Source of the DNA: Clostridia bacterium
GTDB taxonomy: Bacteria > Bacillota > Peptococcia > DRI-13 > UBA5745
Direction: 5' to 3'
NCBI GenBank assembly: GCA_018436095.1
Contig: JAHDMJ010000014.1
Coordinates: 113,801-177,800, forward strand
Length of the DNA: 64,000 nt
The position numbers were made by a program, and so were the translations under genes. The notes under the pieces were generated by a model, which ran no database searches, was not told where the DNA came from, and saw only the letters and a program-made list of their open reading frames with translations. Of this stretch, positions 61,700 through 64,000 are shown one piece after another. Positions within the stretch are counted from its first letter, which is position 1; every line of letters starts with the position of its first letter.

Positions 61700-62382
61700 C
61701 TGCGTCCCTCCCGGCGGGTATATTTGCGTTCTTTGGCAGTGAACCAATTCATGCCTGCCACCACCAGAAAGGAAACCAGCAGAATTACGATCACATAATC
61801 GTAAGCCCCCTCCATATCGCCGGCAGCTACGGCAGAGTAAATTGCCAGCGGCAATGTACGGGTTTTGCCGGCCACATTGCCGGCAATCATGGCCGTGGCC
61901 CCAAATTCCCCCAAACCCCGGGCAAAGGCCAGTATGCCCCCGGAGGCAACCCCCGGCAAGGCTAAAGGCATGACTATCCGCCAAAATATTTTTCCTTCCG
62001 ACATCCCCAAAGTCCGGGCCGCCTGAACCAGGGTTTGATCCACCTGCTCAAAAGCCCCCCGGGCGGAACGGTACATTAAAGGAAAAGAAATTACCGAGGC
62101 TGCCAATACCGTGGCGCTCCAGGAAAAAGCGATTTTAACGCCGAAAAACTGCAGGAAGAAAAGGCCCAGGGGCCTCTTAACGCCAAACAGGTATAACAGA
62201 AAAAAGCCGGCTACTGTCGGTGGCAGTACCAGCGGTAATGTCAAAATACCGTCAAGAATAATTTTTAACCGTTCCCGCTCCATGCCGGCAACCAGCTTGG
62301 CCGCAAAAACGCCGAGAAAAAAGGTAAAAAATATGGACACGGAGGCCGTCCGCATCGAAATCAAAAGGGGGGTAAAATCCAT
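61696..62382 (-). CDS. modB: Molybdate ABC transporter permease
   Basis: A 228-residue permease with five helices. 'DGILTLPLVLPPTVAGFFLL' (in parts), 'KIAFSWSATVLAASVISFPL' and the ATPase contact 'AARTLGMSEGKIFWRIVMPLALPG' (in parts) are typical ModB. GTGGAGGAG lies upstream of the ATG. The leader between modA and modB has a terminator hairpin and a structured segment. Confidence 0.95.
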   Translation of the reverse strand: MDFTPLLISMRTASVSIFFTFFLGVFAAKLVAGMERERLKIILDGILTLPLVLPPTVAGFFLLYLFGVKRPLGLFFLQFFGVKIAFSWSATVLAASVISFPLMYRSARGAFEQVDQTLVQAARTLGMSEGKIFWRIVMPLALPGVASGGILAFARGLGEFGATAMIAGNVAGKTRTLPLAIYSAVAAGDMEGAYDYVIVILLVSFLVVAGMNWFTAKERKYTRREGRR

Positions 62383-62403
62383 GGCACTCCTCCACCGTAA
62401 TAT

Positions 62404-62488
62404 AACGAGAAAGCCGGATATGCCTCCTGCCTCTCCATGTGCGGCGGGTTCCGCTGATACCCGCAGCGGGCATATCCCTCACCTCGTT
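62404..62488 (-). ncRNA. Candidate structured leader of modB with possible pseudoknot
   Basis: On the minus strand an outer stem AACGAG/CTCGTT (62488-62483 with 62409-62404) and a 9-bp stem GGATATGCC/GGCATATCC (62477-62469 with 62424-62416) close a region in which CCGCTG pairs with CAGCGG (62469-62464 with 62456-62451) and the loop CGGGT can pair with ACCCG further on (62449-62444 side). This makes an H-type pseudoknot, or two mutually exclusive hairpins. It does not match a riboswitch that I can identify with confidence. Confidence 0.5.
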
Positions 62489-62503
62489 GAAACGCTCATA
62501 AGT

Positions 62504-62565
62504 AAAAAAATCCCTGCGGCGGTACCGCCACTTGGGCTGTGGCCCTATGGTCCGGTACCGCCGCA
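62504..62565 (-). terminator. Strong terminator/attenuator between modA and modB
   Basis: TGCGGCGGTACCG (62515-62527) and its exact complement (62553-62565) form a 13-bp G-C-rich stem; on the minus strand a T7 tract follows after a four-base spacer. It should end most modA transcripts and limit modBC. Confidence 0.85.
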
Positions 62566-62579
62566 AAAGAGGAGGGGGG

Positions 62580-63413
62580 CTATAGATTAGGAGTGAAGCC
62601 GTAGGCACTGAATACTGCTAAGGCTTCCGGGCTCTGCAAAAACTCCACAAAAAGCCGGGCGGCTTCCTGATGCTCTGACTGGGACAGTACGCCTACAGGG
62701 TAAATCACCTTGCTGGCCAAACTGCCGACCGGAGCCTCGGCAACAATTTTCACTTTATCCGTAGTAGCGGCATCGGTGGCGTAAACAATACCAATATCGG
62801 CGCTGCCTTCCGCTACCCAATTCAATACTTCGGTAACATTGGTGCCCTGGCTTACCTTCGGCTGAATTTCATCATAAATGCCCAAAGAAGTGAGAGCTTC
62901 CTTGGCATAACGGCCTACGGGCACGCTCTCCGGATCTCCCAGAGCTATGGCGTCGGCCTTGCCAATGTCCTGAAAAGAAGCAATATCGGTATCGGAATCC
63001 GCAGGAACAATTAATACAATACGGTTTTCCAGCAGTTCGGCAATAGAATCCGCCTCTACTTTTCCTTCATCTTTTAATACGTTCATTTCTTTCATCGCTG
63101 CAGACATGAATACATCGGCTTCCAGGCCCTCCTGGATCTGGGTCAGCAACTTGCCGGAGGAATCATAGGTGCCTTCCACCGTGATATGAGGATATTTCTC
63201 AACAAACATGGGAATCAATTCTTCTTTAAAAGAATACTGCAAGCTGGCAGCAGCGGCCAGCAAGATCGTCACCGGCTCCTGGGCGGCAGTCTCCGCCTGT
63301 GTGGCCTCTGTAGCAGGCGGTGTTGTTTCCGCAGGTTTTCCGGTACTACCGCAGCCGGCAAGCAGCAAAGCGCAACAAATTAAGACTGCAATGATACGGT
63401 TGACTTTTTTCAT
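62580..63413 (-). CDS. modA: Molybdate ABC transporter substrate-binding lipoprotein
   Basis: A 277-residue lipoprotein with lipobox 'LLLAGCGS' and a Thr/Glu/Ala linker. Body features of ModA: 'ILLAAAASLQYSFKEELIP', 'YDSSGKLLTQIQEGLEADVF' (in parts), 'GDPESVPVGRYAKEAL', and 'VLNWVAEGSADIGIVYATDA' (in parts). Captures molybdate or tungstate. The start at 63413 follows GAGGAGG; the ATG at 63431 is part of that ribosome site. First gene of the operon. Confidence 0.95.
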   Translation of the reverse strand: MKKVNRIIAVLICCALLLAGCGSTGKPAETTPPATEATQAETAAQEPVTILLAAAASLQYSFKEELIPMFVEKYPHITVEGTYDSSGKLLTQIQEGLEADVFMSAAMKEMNVLKDEGKVEADSIAELLENRIVLIVPADSDTDIASFQDIGKADAIALGDPESVPVGRYAKEALTSLGIYDEIQPKVSQGTNVTEVLNWVAEGSADIGIVYATDAATTDKVKIVAEAPVGSLASKVIYPVGVLSQSEHQEAARLFVEFLQSPEALAVFSAYGFTPNL

Positions 63414-63449
63414 TTTGGATTTCCTCCTCATTTACCTGACAAGTCATTT

Positions 63450-63475
63450 TCGAGTTATTTTTATAAATAATTCGA
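63450..63475. promoter_or_regulatory. 26-bp dyad at the mod transcript start, candidate operator
   Basis: TCGAGTTATTT and AAATAATTCGA (63450-63460 and 63465-63475) are complements with one mismatch. The site spans about +1 to +26 of the predicted transcript, a good repressor position. No modE-type gene is in the window. Confidence 0.55.
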
Positions 63476-63482
63476 CTCTTGC

Positions 63483-63510
63483 ATTATAGCAGATTACAGC
63501 AACTTGTCAA
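63483..63510 (-). promoter_or_regulatory. Sigma-A promoter of the molybdenum operon
   Basis: On the minus strand TTGACA (63510-63505) and TATAAT (63488-63483) are 16 bases apart, both perfect consensus. An inverted pair TGACAAGT (63437-63444) / ACTTGTCA (63502-63509) brackets the region. Confidence 0.85.
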
Positions 63511-63543
63511 GAAGGAGTGCTTTTATAGAGCCTTGCCGGAGGG

Positions 63544-63741
63544 TTATCTATTGAGTATCCAGATGATCAAGAACAAAGGCAATCCTATGCCCAAAAACAG
63601 CCAAAACCTGAACAGCCATCTGCTGCGGGGGAGCTGGTTTTTCACTTGCCTTTCCGCCTTTAACCGCGCTTCCACATCCTTTTGCTGATGCTTTGCTTTG
63701 GCTTCCTCGTAGTGGGTTCTGTTATTAAAATCAAACGACAT
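63544..63741 (-). CDS. Small membrane protein of unknown function
   Basis: A 65-residue protein: a charged, probably coiled N-terminal half ('HYEEAKAKHQQKDVEARLKAERQ' in parts), then one hydrophobic helix ('FRFWLFLGIGLPLFLIIWIL') and Asn-Arg. AAGGAGGGAAGGG lies upstream of the ATG, so it is probably translated. No family recognised. It stands alone upstream of the mod operon. Confidence 0.72.
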   Translation of the reverse strand: MSFDFNNRTHYEEAKAKHQQKDVEARLKAERQVKNQLPRSRWLFRFWLFLGIGLPLFLIIWILNR

Positions 63742-63980
63742 GCCCTTCCCTCCTTACTTAATTTAGCAATGTTATTTCAGATGATCATCGGCGACGTCCT
63801 GATCTGCGTGATTTGCACTATCCTAATCCTCCTTATCTAAATTATAACCTGAGTTCCCACAGAATTAAACCATACATCGAGAAAAGATGCCAATGATCAG
63901 GTTTGTCATGCCAAGCTTGACTCGGAATTCGCTTTTGTACGATCTGCAGGCTTTGTCCTCTGGTGGTGCGGACATTTCCT

Positions 63981-64000
63981 GTGCAAAAATGCAGGTTTGT
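63981..64000 (+). repeat. Single copy of the 20-bp repeat at the window end
   Basis: GTGCAAAAATGCAGGTTTGT matches the repeat of clusters A and B with one change and runs to the last base, so a third cluster may begin here. The rest of 63742-63980 shows nothing that I can assign. Confidence 0.75.

Noticed and set aside
61700..61984. Longer N-terminus of ModC (447-residue frame)
   Set aside because: It overlaps modB in another frame and has no ABC-family sequence. GTG at 61699 has a good ribosome site and overlaps the modB stop.
62398..62408. ModE half-site (CGTTATAT on the minus strand)
   Set aside because: Only one half-site is seen, it lies inside a predicted stem and not at the promoter, and no ModE gene is present.
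62404..62488. Known molybdenum-cofactor riboswitch
   Set aside because: The genomic context fits, but I cannot line up the conserved Moco-motif segments, so only a candidate structured leader is reported.

Overview
The window reads as chromosome of an anaerobic, Clostridia-like member of the Bacillota (Gram-positive type, moderate G+C). This is inferred from strong AGGAGG ribosome sites with some TTG/GTG starts, many intrinsic terminators, solute-binding proteins made as lipoproteins, a SipW-type signal peptidase with its substrates, and ylmH, DUF503, gpmI-eno and TAXI-TRAP genes. The genus cannot be named from sequence alone. I see no insertion sequence, prophage, CRISPR array or rRNA; there is one tRNA (Val, anticodon TAC).

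Layout: (1) 1-7963: a plus-strand catabolic operon with two RraA-like aldolases, an enolase-superfamily dehydratase, a TAXI-TRAP transporter, a 3-hydroxyisobutyrate-dehydrogenase-like enzyme, a Dabb protein and an AEC carrier, closed by a strong terminator. It looks like uptake and cleavage of a hydroxy-acid or sugar acid. (2) 7969-15315: a minus-strand M20 amidohydrolase / AbgT transporter / D-2-hydroxyacid dehydrogenase / AspT-like operon behind a textbook sigma-54 promoter, divergent from a PrpR-type sigma-54 activator. (3) 15360-22567: a surface-protein operon (sensor kinase, response regulator, SipW-type peptidase, three proteins with SipW-cognate-like signal peptides, DUF5305 protein). 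(4) 22612-28695: a MalT-like LuxR regulator, an ArsR-type repressor, and a DUF4342 / OmpR regulator / kinase operon. (5) 28833-31985: a run of six hairpins, then gpmI-eno. (6) 32096-40255: a repeat cluster, an AlgJ/AlgI-like O-acyltransferase pair, and an amino-acid ABC transporter whose binding protein is an internal duplication. (7) 40423-47083: ybaK, a lipid kinase and a BmpA-type nucleoside ABC transporter. (8) 47160-55963: a GntR-regulated ABC exporter, amidase and PAP2 genes, lipoproteins and a second repeat cluster. (9) 56144-63741: tRNA-Val, ylmH and a molybdenum operon (modABC, molybdopterin-binding protein, moaC, moaA, MOSC-MoaB fusion).

The least explained structures are non-coding: a 20-bp repeat family (GTGCAAAATTGCARGTTTGT-like) in two clusters 22 kb apart plus a copy at the window end, always arranged as plus-oriented copies followed by minus-oriented copies; the six back-to-back hairpins upstream of gpmI; and a possible pseudoknot leader between modA and modB. 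A regulatory theme recurs: in all three ABC operons an intrinsic-terminator-like hairpin follows the binding-protein gene, which would let the binding protein be made in excess over the membrane parts.
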